64,000 nt of DNA from Chelonoidis abingdonii (lineage: Eukaryota > Chordata > Testudines > Testudinidae): the NCBI RefSeq assembly GCF_003597395.2, contig NC_133773.1:70909747-70973746 (forward strand), written 5' to 3'. A program made the position numbers and the translations under genes. How positions within the stretch are numbered: position 1 is the first letter of the stretch; every line of letters starts with the position of its first letter. The notes below the pieces were generated by a model. The model ran no database searches. It saw nothing but the letters and a program-made list of their open reading frames with translations, and was not told where the DNA came from. Positions 11,232 to 21,992 of this stretch are shown piece after piece.

Positions 11232-13363
11232 TTAGGCCTGGCTACACTACGCGTTTAAACCGATTTTAGCAGCGTTAAACTGATTTAACGCTGCACCCAT
11301 CCACACAACGAGGCCCTTTACATCGATATAAAGGGCTCTTTAAACCAGTTTCTGTACGCCTCCCTGACGGGAGTAGCGCTGAAATCGGTAATACTATATC
11401 GGATAGGGAGCGTGGCCGCAAAAGCGGTATTGGCCTCCGGCGGTATCCACAGTGCACCATTGTGGAGCTCTGGACAGCAATCCGAACTCGGATGCACTGG
11501 CCAGGTAAACAGGAAAAGGCCCTGCAAACTTTTGAATTTCATTTCTGTTTGCCCAGCTTGGAGCTCTGATCGCACGGGTGGCGATGCAGTCCCAAATCCA
11601 AAAAGAGCTCCAGCATGGGACCGACGGCGAGATACTGGATCTGATCGCGTATGGGGAGACAAATCTGTTCATCACAGCTCGTTACAGAAGACGAAATAGA
11701 AAGCATTTGAAAAAATCTCCAGGCTATGACAAACAGAGGCCATAGCACAGTACTGTGACAAGCGTAATGGAAAGCCAAAGAATCAAATGGATGCTCATGG
11801 AGGAGGGAGGGGGCGTACTGAGACCCAGCTATCCCACAGTCCCCGCAGTCTCTGAAAAGCATTTGCATTCTTGGCTGAGCTCCCAATGCCTGTAGGGTCA
11901 AACACATTGTCCGGGACGTTTCAGGGTATATCGCGTCAATTTACCCCCCTTCCCTCCGTGAAAGAAAAGGGAAAAAAAAAAAAAAAATCATTTCTTGACT
12001 TTTTTATATGTCACTATGTCTACTGCATGCTGCTGGTAGACACGGTGCTGCAGCAATTAATAGCAGCATCCACTCTTCTCCCCTCCCTGGTGGCAGATGA
12101 TACAATATGACTGTTATCCATCTTCATCATCAGCCCGTGAGTGCTCCTGGATGGCCTCAGGTGAGGTCAGCTGGGGGCACCTGGGTAAAAATAGGAATGA
12201 CTCCCAGTCATTCCCGGTAGATGGTACAGAACGGCTGGTAACCGTCCTCATCATAGCAACTGGGGGCTGAGTTCCATCAGCTCCCTCCCTTTCATGTCTA
12301 AAGAAAAGATTCTGTACTGCCTGGACTATCATAGCAGCAGGATGCTGGGCTCCTCTCCCCCCCACCATTTAATGTTCTGCCTGGACTATCATAGCAGCTG
12401 AAGGCTTCCTCCCCCTCATTTTATCTCATAAAAAAATCAGTGTTTCTTATTCCTGCATTAATTATTACTTCATTACACAAATGGGGGACACTGCCACAGT
12501 AGCCCCGAAAGGCTGGGGGAGAAGGGAATCAACAGGTGGGGTTGTTGGCAGGGGCACCCCCCCTTGAATGGCATGCAGCTCAACATTTCTGCGGGATCTG
12601 ACATGGAGCACCTGTGCTTTCTGGTTCTCTGATACACTGGTTCTCTAGTACACTTGCCCCATATTCTAGGCAGGACTGACTATTTTTAGATAAACCATAA
12701 AGGAGGAATTGACTCAGCGAGTCATTCCCATTTTTGTCTTTGCACCCCCGGCCGACCTCAGCCAGGAGCACCCATGACAGCAGCAGATGGTACAGAATGA
12801 CTGATAACTGTCATCTCATCTCCAATTTACAATGGCGAAGCAGATAGTACAGAATGAGTGGTAACCACCTTTGCTACCTTGCAATGGCAAATGAATGCTG
12901 CGGTGTAGCACTGCAGTACCGCCTCTGTCAGCGGCATCCAGTACACATACGGTGACAGTGACAAAAGGCAAAATGGGCTCCATGGTTGCCATGCTACGGT
13001 ATCTGCCAGGGTAATCCAGGGAAGAAGGGCGCGAAATGATTGTCTGCCGTTGCTTTCATGGAGGAAGGAATAAGTGACGATATTTACCCAGAATCACCCA
13101 TGACACTCTTTTTGCACCATTATGCATTGGGATCTCAACCCAGAATTCCAAGAGGCGGGGGAGACTGCGGAAACTATGTGATAGCTACGGGATAGCTACC
13201 CACAGTGCAATGCTCCGGAAATCGACGCTAGCCTCGGACCATGGACGCACACCGCCGAATTAATGTGCTTAGTGTGGCCGCGTGCACTCTACTTTCTACA
13301 ATCTGTTTTACAAAACCGGTTTATGTAAAATCGGAATAATCCTGTAGTGTAGACATACCCCTA
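11232..13363 (+). mobile_element. PIF/Harbinger non-autonomous element 1
   Basis: The element spans about 11235-13360. It begins GGCCTGGCTACACTAC and its right end, reverse complemented, begins GGGTATGTCTACACTAC. The flanking 3-mers are TTA on the left and CTA on the right, close to the TWA duplication of Harbinger elements. The left part carries a remnant of the Myb-like protein. The middle (12000-12990) is non-coding and contains several diverged copies of a GATGGTACAGAA motif followed by GGTAACC-like sequence (near 12222, 12787 and 12845, with a weaker copy near 12095). Residues 11828-11968 are an inverted copy of the right subterminal region 13063-13184. It is homologous to element 2 (14725-16382), which lies in the opposite orientation. 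Confidence 0.75.
11584..11790 (+). pseudogene. Myb/SANT-like protein N-terminus of Harbinger element 1
   Basis: From the ATG at 11584 the frame reads MQSQIQKELQHGTDGEILDL, and the neighbouring frame continues VWGDKSVHHSSLQKTK. Together these match the start of the Myb/SANT-like DNA-binding protein that Harbinger transposons encode beside the transposase; it helps bring the transposase to DNA. Stops and a frameshift break it before the third helix. The rest of the protein is missing, because the element jumps into an inverted copy of its own right end at about 11828. Confidence 0.55.
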
Positions 13364-14721
13364 ATTGAGTCTGACGCATAGGAAACACAACCCGGCTGAC
13401 TCAGATAAGGTGGCTCTGCACTGCTAACTGGTGTAAAAACTAGTAAAGCCATTGTTAAAGCTGCAGACAATTCTGAATGTACAGAAGGAACTGAATACTA
13501 GAGTAACAATAGTACATAGTCCCTTTTCAAATTAAAATATTTCAAGAAAAAAAAAAAAACCCACCCACCACGGCTATTCCTATTAGCTACAGAAGAACGC
13601 TAGGGGGACATTGACTTGCATGAGAAGCCAACTTTAGAAGCTAGTACTCATTTGATTGAAAAAAGTTTGTACTGCAGAGTCAACTTTCCCCTTTTTGTCA
13701 TATTGTTTTTATGTTTTGAGCCAGTTGCTTTCTATAAGCTTGTACCCAAGACATTTAAAAATCTTACACTGCTCATCTTAATTTATATTTTTAAATTTAG
13801 GTAAAGAGGATTAGTATTACTGCTAGTTAAATATTAGTATCAATAAAGATACTGCAGAATAAAAAGTAAAAGTCTATGGTCTTTAAATTGTCTGGAGATG
13901 ACGTGCCAAGAAAACAAACTTGGTATTCAAGCAAATGTTGTTAGTGTATGAAAACAACTGCTTCTTATGGTCTTATTTAAAAAAAAAACAAACACTGATT
14001 AAATGCTAAGAGTACAAAGGAATTTTTCAATACGAAGCATGCATGACAGGACCGCTCTAAGAATCTATGAAGACCTCTGAGAAGTAACTTGTGCTGCAGT
14101 TAATCTGCATCACAAGGACAGTGTCTTCTTGCAGCATGAGGCAATACTTCAACAGTGAAACAGACCTATTTCCATTTTTTTTCATTTCAATTAGTATGAA
14201 GTGGCCCACAGTTGTTTAAAAAAGGTAAAAATACATCCCAAAACAGTAATTTTAGCAAAACAGCACATAAAACAGAGTACAGACTTGCAGGTTTTCTCAT
14301 CATTCTACCTTTGGAGTGGGGTGAGGTCTCACCAGTGGAAGTGGAAGAAGCTGACAAATCCCAGAGGACTAAAATCATTCATAAAGAGGACCTTTATTTT
14401 CTCACTGTCCCATTGTCAACCAACAAATCTCTGCTCAGTGCGACTCCCCATTAGGCTTCCACACAGCGGACGCCTCAAGACCCCCTCTGCCAGAGATGAA
14501 GAGAAGTTGAAACTGCCATTAGTGTGAGCAACTTCTAAGCACAAGTAAGTGCTGACAGTCAGCATTAACTTGCTCTAAAACATCTCACTATGTATGTAAG
14601 TAAGGGGAGATAGGGTGTCTGTGCAGTCTGTCCCCATTACTCCTCTCCCTTTTTATTCCTCCCTAAGTTGCATAGTATCAGAGAGCTGTTTGGGTCTAAA
14701 AAAGGGGATAGCACTATCCCC
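13364..14721. other. Non-coding spacer between the Harbinger elements
   Basis: AT-rich DNA with homopolymer A runs (13548-13559 and 13978-13988). No gene or repeat family was recognised. Confidence 0.45.
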
Positions 14722-15125
14722 TTATGGTATGTCTACACTATGAAATTAAATCAATTTTATAGTCAATTGTGTATGTCCCACTAAGTGCATTAAGCCAGCG
14801 GAGTTCGTCCTCACTCTGACTTATGGAGCGATGCACAGTGGGTAGCTATCCCACAGTTCCCGCAGTCTCCACCGCCCATTAGAATTCTGGGTTAAGCTTC
14901 CAATGTCTGATGGGGCAAAAACAGTGTCATGGGTAGTTTTGAGTAAATGTCAGTCACCCCTTCTTCCATGAAAGCAACGGCTGTCAATCATTTTGTGCCT
15001 TTTTTTCCTGGGTTACCCATGCAGACGCCATACCACGCCAAGCATGGAGCCCACTCAGCTCACCATCACACACTTTAAAAGCTTGCTAGCGCTGTTTTCT
15101 GACTAGGTCAGACCTAAGCCCAATC

Positions 15126-15341
15126 AACATTCCCACTGTTATTGCTGCTTGCTGTGTGCTCCATAATATCTGTGAGAATAAGAGGGAAAAGTTTATGGCG
15201 GGGTGGGAGGTTGAAGCAAATCACCTGGCATCCCATTTTGAGAAGCCAGACACCAGAGCAATTAGAAAAGCACAGCAAGGCATGCTGCGTGTCAGAGAGG
15301 CTTTGAAAACCAGTTTCATGACTGGCCAGGCTACGGTGTGA
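15126..15341 (+). pseudogene. Harbinger transposase C-terminus (HARBI1-like)
   Basis: The frame reads NIPTVIAACCVLHNICENK and continues through WEVEANHLASHFEKPDTRAI to a stop at 15339-15341. The CCVLHNI block followed by an R..IR.AQ..MLRVREALK helix is typical of the end of the PIF/Harbinger DDE transposase, just after the catalytic glutamate region. The catalytic residues themselves are not in this piece. Upstream the reading frame is lost at once, showing an internal deletion. An active enzyme would be about 350-400 residues long and would cut and paste the element at TWA sites. This remnant cannot do that. Confidence 0.78.
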
Positions 15342-15610
15342 CAGTTATGTGTTTCTCCTTGATGCAAACCCGCCTCCGTTGTTGATTTTAATTTCCTGTA
15401 AGCCAATCACTCTCCCCTCTTCGAAATAAAGTAACTATTGTTTTGAAACCATACATTCTTTCTTTATTAATTTAAACAAAAATGAGATAATGGACAAGGT
15501 AGCCCGGGTGAGGTGGGAGAGGAGGGAAGGACCCGGCCACATTGCTTATTGTAGCCATACTAAAAATCAAACTGTTTGAAATGCCAGCCTTATGTTGCTT
15601 GTGCCATCCT

Positions 15611-15933
15611 CTAGAGTAGAGTGGCTGGGTGCCCGGAGCCTCCTCCCCACGTTCTTGGGCATCTGGGTGAGGAGGCTATGGAACATAGGGAGGCTGGTAG
15701 GCAATTATACAGTGGTGCTCTTGCTGGCTTTCCTGCAGCTCCAAGAGACATTTCATCATGTCCATTTGCTCCCCCATTAGCCTCAGCATTGCATCCTGCC
15801 TCCGCTCTTCGCACTCCTTTCCTGGCCTCTGCCACTGAATGCCTCCATGCATTAAGCTGTGCACTATCACTGCAAGAGGACTGCATGAGCTTGGAAAACA
15901 TGTCATCACGAGTGTGTTTTTTTTCCCTCCCAC
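15611..15933 (-). pseudogene. Myb-like protein C-terminus of Harbinger element 2
   Basis: Two overlapping minus-strand frames give the C-terminal part of the Harbinger accessory protein. One reads FSKLMQSSCSDSAQLNAWRH (15901 downward). The other reads ERRQDAMLRLMGEQMDMMKC with a Leu/Met/Gln-rich helix ending LLELQESQQEHH (15800-15700). The first frame then continues SIASSPRCPRTWGGG. A short start (MRSPQNHRA, from 16019) lies just upstream, so the DNA-binding domain was deleted between the two. The Met/Gln-rich helix probably served for dimerisation. Confidence 0.65.
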
Positions 15934-16557
15934 CTTCTAATCTGCAATAACCTCAGGGAAGGAGATGATAGGGGGAGCACAGAAACACTCTACGCTCTAT
16001 GATTCTGGGGGGACCGCATGGTCACATGTGCTGCTGAGTTCGCGACGCTGACCGAACAGGAAATTAAATTTGAAAAGTTCCCAGAGCTTTTCCTGTGTAC
16101 CTGGCTAGTCCATCGGAGTTCAAAGTGCTGTCCAGAGCAGTCACATTGGAGAACTCTGGGATAGCTCCCAGAGGCCAGCACCGTCAATTTGCATCCACAC
16201 TATCCCAAATTCAACCCAGCAAGATCAATTTTAGCACTACTTCCCTCATCAGGGAGGAGTACAGAAATAGATTTTAAGAGCCCTTTAAGTTGACGGAACT
16301 GGGTTGGTTGTGTGGTCGCATTCATATTAAAATCTAACTAACGCAGCTAAATTCGATCAAACCCCGTAGTGTAAACCAAGCCTTAGAATACACTGAAACA
16401 GACTCACCAGTTCCATATGTTGAATCAACAGGGCATGATCGGCATAACGAGCATAAATCATGCAGGATAGAGAAATTTTATAGCCTGTTTTTACGGTAAC
16501 TGCTGGTATTCTCCAAATTTCAAAAAATTGGTTTACAGAATCAAGCCATGTTTTACA

Positions 16558-18349
16558 TTATAAACTAGGCGTCGGCAACCTATGGCACACATGCCAAAGA
16601 TGGCACCCGAGCCAATTTTTAATGGCACACTCCTGCCTGCTGGGCTCCCGGCCACCAGTCCCACTCTGCCCATTGCCAAACCCAGGCCCACAGAGGGATG
16701 AGCAGGGCCAGCGGCTGGGACTCTGGCAGGCAGCAGCATGCCATTAAAAGCCTGCCTGGCCCGCTCTTCTCCACCCCTCCCGCCAGCATTTCCACATGCT
16801 TTCCTGACCTCCGTCACTTCCAGCGGGAGGTTGCATTTTCGGGTTAGCGTGTCCATACCACTACTTGGTGTCCACAGAGTCTGAGCGGCCCTGGTGCACC
16901 CCCGCTGGCAAGGGCAGGAAAAGAGACCCAGCCTCACAGGAGTTGCAGCACCCGCGAGGCCTCTAAGTAGGTAAGGGTCCTTGGTCCCAGGGTCCACCTG
17001 TGCCCGCCTGCCCCAAGCACGGCCAGCCCCACTCTCTAGACTCAGGCAGGCTACCCCGGGGTTGGAGCCCCAGTCCAGGATGAGCTCAGCTCTGTACTGG
17101 GGCAGGTCGCATCCCACAGCCCGAACCCAAGCCTGGGGGCTGTGGCTCACCACCTGCTGGACCCTGGGAACAGCTGGGTCATGTCTCTTTCCCCACCCCA
17201 GGTTACTGGACCCTGCTCCACCCCCTCGAACGACTAGAGCCCAGCTGGAAACCCAGGAATCCAGAGTCCTCACTCCCAGCACGCCTCCTCGAAGCCCCAA
17301 CTCCCACCCTGCTTCCTGCCCTGCTCCTCCATAGCCCCCTAAGCCCCTACCCTGATCTCTGCACCCCCTCACACACACCCAGAACTTTGCCCTGGCCCCT
17401 GCACTCCCCACATCCCCCAGTCCTGACCCCTCACATACACCCAGCCCCCTGCACTGACCCCTGCACAACCCCAGCCCTGACTCCAACACCCCCACACATA
17501 CCAGCCCCACACACCCCATGCCCTGACTCCAGCACCTCCTCACACACACCCAGCCCCCTGCCCTGACTCCTGCACCCCCACATATAGCCAGTCCCCACAC
17601 ACCCCTTGCCCTGACTCTTTCACCTCCCACATCCCCACCTCCACCCTGAGCACCAAATGGGAGCTCCTGCACCGCCCCTCCCCTCACTCCCATCTGCACT
17701 CCTCACACCAAAAGGGAGCTACACAGATAAGCACTCCACACTCAAACCTTCTGCCCCAACCCTGAGCCCCCCTCCCTCATTCTAACTCCTGGCAGACCCT
17801 ATACCCCAACCCCCAGCCTGCTCTTTCACCCTCAGCCTTGTGCTCAGTGCACTCCCACCCTCAGCTCAGAGCAGAGAGAGAGGAAGAGAATGGGTTTGAA
17901 CCAGGGAGAAGGTAGGTACCCACTCTATGTGGGCAGGGCTGGGACCCCAGACCAGAAGCTGGCTGAACCATTCAGCCCACTGCCAGTCTGGCGCCCCGGC
18001 TGCCAGCCCCACTCAGCCCACTGTTGGCCTCGGGTTCTGGTTGCCAGTGTCCTGGTTGCCGGTCCCACTCAGCCTGCTGCCGGCCTAGGTGAACAGAACC
18101 CCAGGCCAGCAGCGGGCTGAGCGGGCCGGTGGCGTAAAATCAGCATTTTAATTTAATTTTAAAGAAGCTTCTTAAAACATTCTGAAAACCTTGTTTACTT
18201 TACGTATGACAATAGTTTAGTTATATAATATAGACAGAGACCTAAAAAATGTTAAAAATGTATTGCTGGCACACGAAACCTTAAATTAGAATTAATAAAT
18301 GAAGACTCGGCACACCACTTCTGAAAGGTTGCCAAGCCCTGTTATAAAC
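16558..18349. mobile_element. Long hAT non-autonomous element with perfect 8-bp target duplication
   Basis: The element spans 16566-18341 (1,776 bp) and is bounded by TTATAAAC at 16558-16565 and again at 18342-18349. Its left end reads TAGGCGTCGGCAACCTATGG. Its right end reads AAGGTTGCCAAGCCCTG, the inverted counterpart. The right 220 bp match the two short relatives at 9341-9628 and 49815-50087. The extra length is a GC-rich interior (about 16640-18140), including a C-rich low-complexity tract at 17340-17860 made of degenerate CCCTGACTCC/GCACCCCCACAC units. Long frames in this interior are composition artefacts, and no transposase is present. Confidence 0.88.
17340..17860. repeat. C-rich degenerate minisatellite inside the hAT element
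   Basis: Irregular repeats of CCCTGACTCC, GCACCCCCACACA and CCCAGCCCCC follow each other with variable spacing. This creates strongly strand-biased sequence (C on plus, G on minus). Confidence 0.7.
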
Positions 18350-19212
18350 TGATTAAACAGGAGCGATAAATTGTATTTATTGAGAATTGCACAGAATGTT
18401 TGTGACTCACTGTGCTCATCAGGTTTTCTAGAACAGAACAGCTTTAAGTTTCACTTTTGGTCAGTTCTTGAAATAGAACTGACTTTCCAAATCTCTCTGC
18501 TCCTGAGGTCTCACATTTAGACGACAATTCAAAAGGTCAAAAATGTTCTCTCGCAGGGTTTGAGCTTGCGCCATTCAAACCAATGAAGATTCTCTCACGG
18601 ACTTGAATGGGAGTAGGATCAAGCTCTTAATCTCCAAGAGCAATGCAGATTAAAAATACCTTTACATATCAAACTGCTGTTAGGTGGCTAGTCAGAGATT
18701 TCTTCCATTCAGTGGTAGCACAATCATTGTACCTTTGGCAGTAAATGAACTTTTGAAATCAGGCCATTTCAAGTTTGCAATTTATGATGACTGACAAATT
18801 TGGTGGAGGACTAAGTGTGGTCATCCTTAGATTGTATCCTCAGATAATATTCTCAACATTAGAACTATTACCTACATTTCTGTAGGGAATATCACAAACA
18901 TTTTGATATTCGAGGCAATTCAAATTTTCAGAAGTAACAGCTGTAGATATCTACAGTATAAAAGACTTAGTATTTACATATCTATGGCATCCTGTTACTT
19001 GGAGATTTTTGGATGAACAATAAAGGTTATGTCTAGATTATTAATGGTTCTGGAAACCCTATGGCCTTTTTTGCAAAAATAAAGTGTAAGTTCCATGTCG
19101 TAGTGAATTTCCATTTAGCTGACAAAGATTCTAAAAATGTCCCCATGGTTTTATTTCCCTTTCCTTGCTTAATAATGCAACGTGCATTACCTTTGTGTTC
19201 ACAGCGTGCAGA
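18350..19212. other. Non-coding DNA, nothing certain recognised
   Basis: A string near 18575-18635 (CATTCAAACCAATGAAGATT and, further on, GACTTGAATGGGAGTAGGAT) resembles an old palindromic amniote repeat. I could not assign it to a family. Confidence 0.4.
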
Positions 19213-19755
19213 ATAGAATGACATAAATTTAGGACAGGAAAGAACCTTGATAGGTCATCTAAACAAATCCCCTGCACTGAGGGGGGCTTGTGAGTCCCTT
19301 GTATCCAGACTATCCTCTTCTTAAAAAAACCCCAGTGATATAGTTTCTCCATTCTCCCTAAGTAATATGTTATGGTGCTTAACTACCCTCACAATTAGGA
19401 AGTTTTTCCTAATGTCTAAGCTAAATATCTCTTGCTGTAATACAAGTCCATTAGTTTTTGTCCTAGCCTCAGTGGTTAAGGTGAACAATTTACCTCCCTT
19501 GTCCTCAAAACAACCTTTCACATATTTGAGGACTTATGTCCCCCCCCTCGGTCTTCTCTTCTCCAGAATAAACAAACCCCATTTTTCCCCCCAAATCTTT
19601 CTTCATAGGTCATGTCTTTTACACTTAATCATTTTGTTCCTCTCCTCTGGACTTTCTCCAATTTGTCCACATCCTTCCTAAAGTGTGGTGTCCGGAACTA
19701 GACACAGTACTCCAGATGAGACCTTATCGGTGCTGATCCTGCATTGAGCACAGCT
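19213..19755 (-). mobile_element. CR1 LINE 3-prime part, minus strand
   Basis: The plus strand shows the reverse complement of the CR1 3-prime region. It starts with AGAATAGAATGACATAAATT (the reversed octamer tail), then GATAGGTCATCTAAACAAAT and AGGAAGTTTTTCCTAATGTC. It continues with TCTCCTCTGGACTTTCTCCA and ACACAGTACTCCAGATGAGA. CR1 is the dominant LINE of turtles and birds, and most copies are 5-prime truncated like this one. The piece covers the end of ORF2 and the 3-prime UTR. It has no intact frame. Confidence 0.85.
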
Positions 19756-20743
19756 TGGCTGGGCCATTGTGTCCTTAAGCTTACATAAATGAATAATGTA
19801 TCAAACTATATTAATCTAACAAATCAATGTGAATTTCTCCTTTAACAGTGCTTTCACTTTTAGAACTATTACATTTTGCATATATTAACTGATTACACCA
19901 GTGAGGAAGTTATGTTAGTATAGGATAATAAACAAAATGTTCTGATGGACAATTACATATACCTGCCAGATCTTTGGTTCTCTGTTGGACAATCAGAGAA
20001 CATGTCTCTAACCAGTTGCTGGAAAACCATATAAAATATTCCAAGTTTGCAGGAACTTCCAAGTACATCTCTACAAATATTTCTACAGTACACAAATCAT
20101 ACTCAAACTATGATACACGCACAGCATTATATCTACAGAAGACAAAACCAAGTCACTTCATGTCTATTAAGGAGGATTTGTGCTAGCTTTAACTATGGAC
20201 TACTAGTTTCACAATCAGTTTAAAAAACAACAAAAAAAAAGTATAATCTTCCTTTTTGTATAAAACGTAGCCACAGGAAATGCAGGGCACCAGACAATGG
20301 CTCAAATATTTCAATTAAATAATCTGGCAAATATAAATCAAGGTATTTAAATGGAAATAAAAAAATTAGCAAGAAAAAAAAAACACTGAGTATGGCTCTG
20401 ACACAAAATGGCAGTGTCAGCAATAATTCAGATCAGACCTTTTCAAAGGAATCGGGAAATATTTTGATTTTACGTGAAAGGTGCTCAGATATTATGGTGA
20501 TGGATGGCAGTATAAAACCTAAAGATATATCTGTCTCTCCCACAAGAAATGAATTAGACTCTCTGGAAAGAGAATTTCTTGGTATTTTCATATTGGGTTC
20601 AAGAACTCAGGCAGTAGATAGGCTCCAGCTGGTTTCTCCATTCAGGTATGGCTTGATTATTCTGGCTCCATGCCACAGATGCAGCCATGACAGGCCAGAT
20701 GGCAGAAGCTACCTACAACCTTGTAGTTCTGCTGGCATCCTCC
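19756..20743. other. Non-coding DNA flanking the LTR element
   Basis: AT-rich, no recognised repeat or gene. The bases just left of the LTR are CTGGCATCCTCC. Confidence 0.45.
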
Positions 20744-21597
20744 TGTCATAAACAGATAGCTAAGGGTTAATGTTTCTTTTCCCTGTAAAGGGTTAACAAA
20801 GGGAACCAAACACCTGACCAGAGGACCAATCAGGAAACTGGATTTTTCAAAGTGAGGGAGGGAACTTCTGGTTTTGGGTTTGTTCTGAGCCTTTTTGTTC
20901 TCTCTATCGGCTATGGGGAAGATCTTTTTTCCATCTCCAAGCTTCTTTCTACCCTTCTGTTCCCAAGTTTCGAGTACAAAGGAAAAGCAATAGGGTTATA
21001 TTGTATTTACATGTGTGTAGCTTGCTGGAATGTTTCAAATTGGATATCTTCTTTTTGAAATCAGACTGTTATTCATATTTTCTTATAAGCAATAGCCCTG
21101 TATTTGCTCTTGTGCAGAGTTTATATGTTTATGTTCTTTTTTCTTTTTTATATAAAGCTTTCTTTTTAAAAACCTGTTGAGGTTTTTCTCTTGTTTAAGG
21201 CAAGGAACGAAGGGAGGGGGAAAATCTCTCGTGTTTAGCCGTTGCCTAGTTTGAATGCATAGCCTCAGGGAGGAAGGTAAATTGCCCTCTCTGTTTTGCA
21301 TTCAAGGAGTTTAAGTACCGTATCGCCCAGGATAACCCAGGGAGGGAGAGCTAGGGATGAGATAAAGAGGAGACAAGGGGAGGAGGTTGTTTTCCCTTTG
21401 GTGTGAGACTCAGGGTTTGAGTCTTGGGGTTCCCCAGAGAAGGGTTGGGGAGACCCGGGAGAGTTTATCAGGTACTCCGAATCCTGATTGGTGGCAGCGA
21501 GATAAGATCCAAGCTGGTAATTAAGCTTGGGGGAGGTTCATGCTAGCTTCTCAGTTTATGAACGCTAAGGTTCAAATCTGAGTAGGAAGCTACGATA
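20744..21597 (+). repeat. 5-prime LTR of the Gmr1-type element
   Basis: The LTR starts TGTCATAAAC. Its first 523 bp match the partial 3-prime LTR, with many 1-2 base indels. The right border cannot be fixed by comparison because the other LTR is truncated. It is either just before 21489 or just before 21598, where two copies of TGGTGGCAGCG occur. The LTR should hold the RNA polymerase II promoter and polyadenylation signal; TTATATAAAGC-like sequence lies at about 21148-21160. Confidence 0.75.
21489..21499 (+). other. Candidate primer-binding site copy 1
   Basis: TGGTGGCAGCG is complementary to the 3-prime end of vertebrate tRNA-Leu (AAG/UAG type), which ends CGCTGCCACCA. It is the first of two such strings. 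Confidence 0.45.
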
Positions 21598-21609
21598 TGG
21601 TGGCAGCGG
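21598..21609 (+). other. Candidate primer-binding site copy 2
   Basis: TGGTGGCAGCGG is a one-base-longer match to the same tRNA-Leu 3-prime end. Because of the longer match and its position nearer the gag leader, I favour this one as the true primer site, with the LTR ending at 21597. Confidence 0.55.
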
Positions 21610-21992
21610 ACGTGGGAAAGATAGAATCCAGAAGCCAGTAGGAATATTATGTTTCTTTTTCCCTGCTAGGAGTTTTAGCAGAGAGAAAGGGTTTGGGTTT
21701 AAAAGTAGCCAGAGAGAAAAAAAATTTTCTGCCTGCTTTGGCAGCTTGCATTTTTTGCAAGGAACCATTAAGGGACATTAAGGGTCTATTGTTAAGCAAT
21801 AGGATTCCAACTGGGAATCAAAGTAGCCAGCAAACACACACAGGTAAATAAAGTGGCTTTTGTATTGGTTAATTTACACAAAGAGTAGCAAGAAGAAGAA
21901 AAACGAGCTGCTAGGCAGAACCCAGGAGACAACGGAGAGCCAGCAGTTCAGACAACCACCAGAGGGCACCCCAACACAAGAAAACAGAAACC

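Larger units (their letters stand above)
14722..16385 (-). mobile_element. PIF/Harbinger element 2 with TTA target duplication
   Basis: The element spans 14725-16382 and is flanked on both sides by TTA (14722-14724 and 16383-16385), the expected Harbinger duplication. The left end reads TGGTATGTCTACACTA. The right end, reverse complemented, reads GGCTTGGTTTACACTAC. It is homologous to element 1 but lies in the opposite orientation. It retains the C-terminus of the transposase on the plus strand and the C-terminal part of the Myb-like protein on the minus strand, so the two remnants converge. It is shorter than an autonomous Harbinger because most of the transposase and the Myb domain are deleted. 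Confidence 0.85.

Noticed and set aside
11235..13360. hAT as the superfamily of the two TATGTCTACACTAC-ended elements
   Set aside because: The 3-bp TTA flanks of element 2 and the recognisable Harbinger transposase and Myb-like remnants favour PIF/Harbinger; no 8-bp duplication was found.
16533..17699. 388-codon open frame on the minus strand
   Set aside because: It lies inside the GC-rich interior of a hAT element with strong C/G strand bias. The predicted protein is Gly/Val/Trp/Arg-rich low complexity with no domain, so the length is a composition effect.
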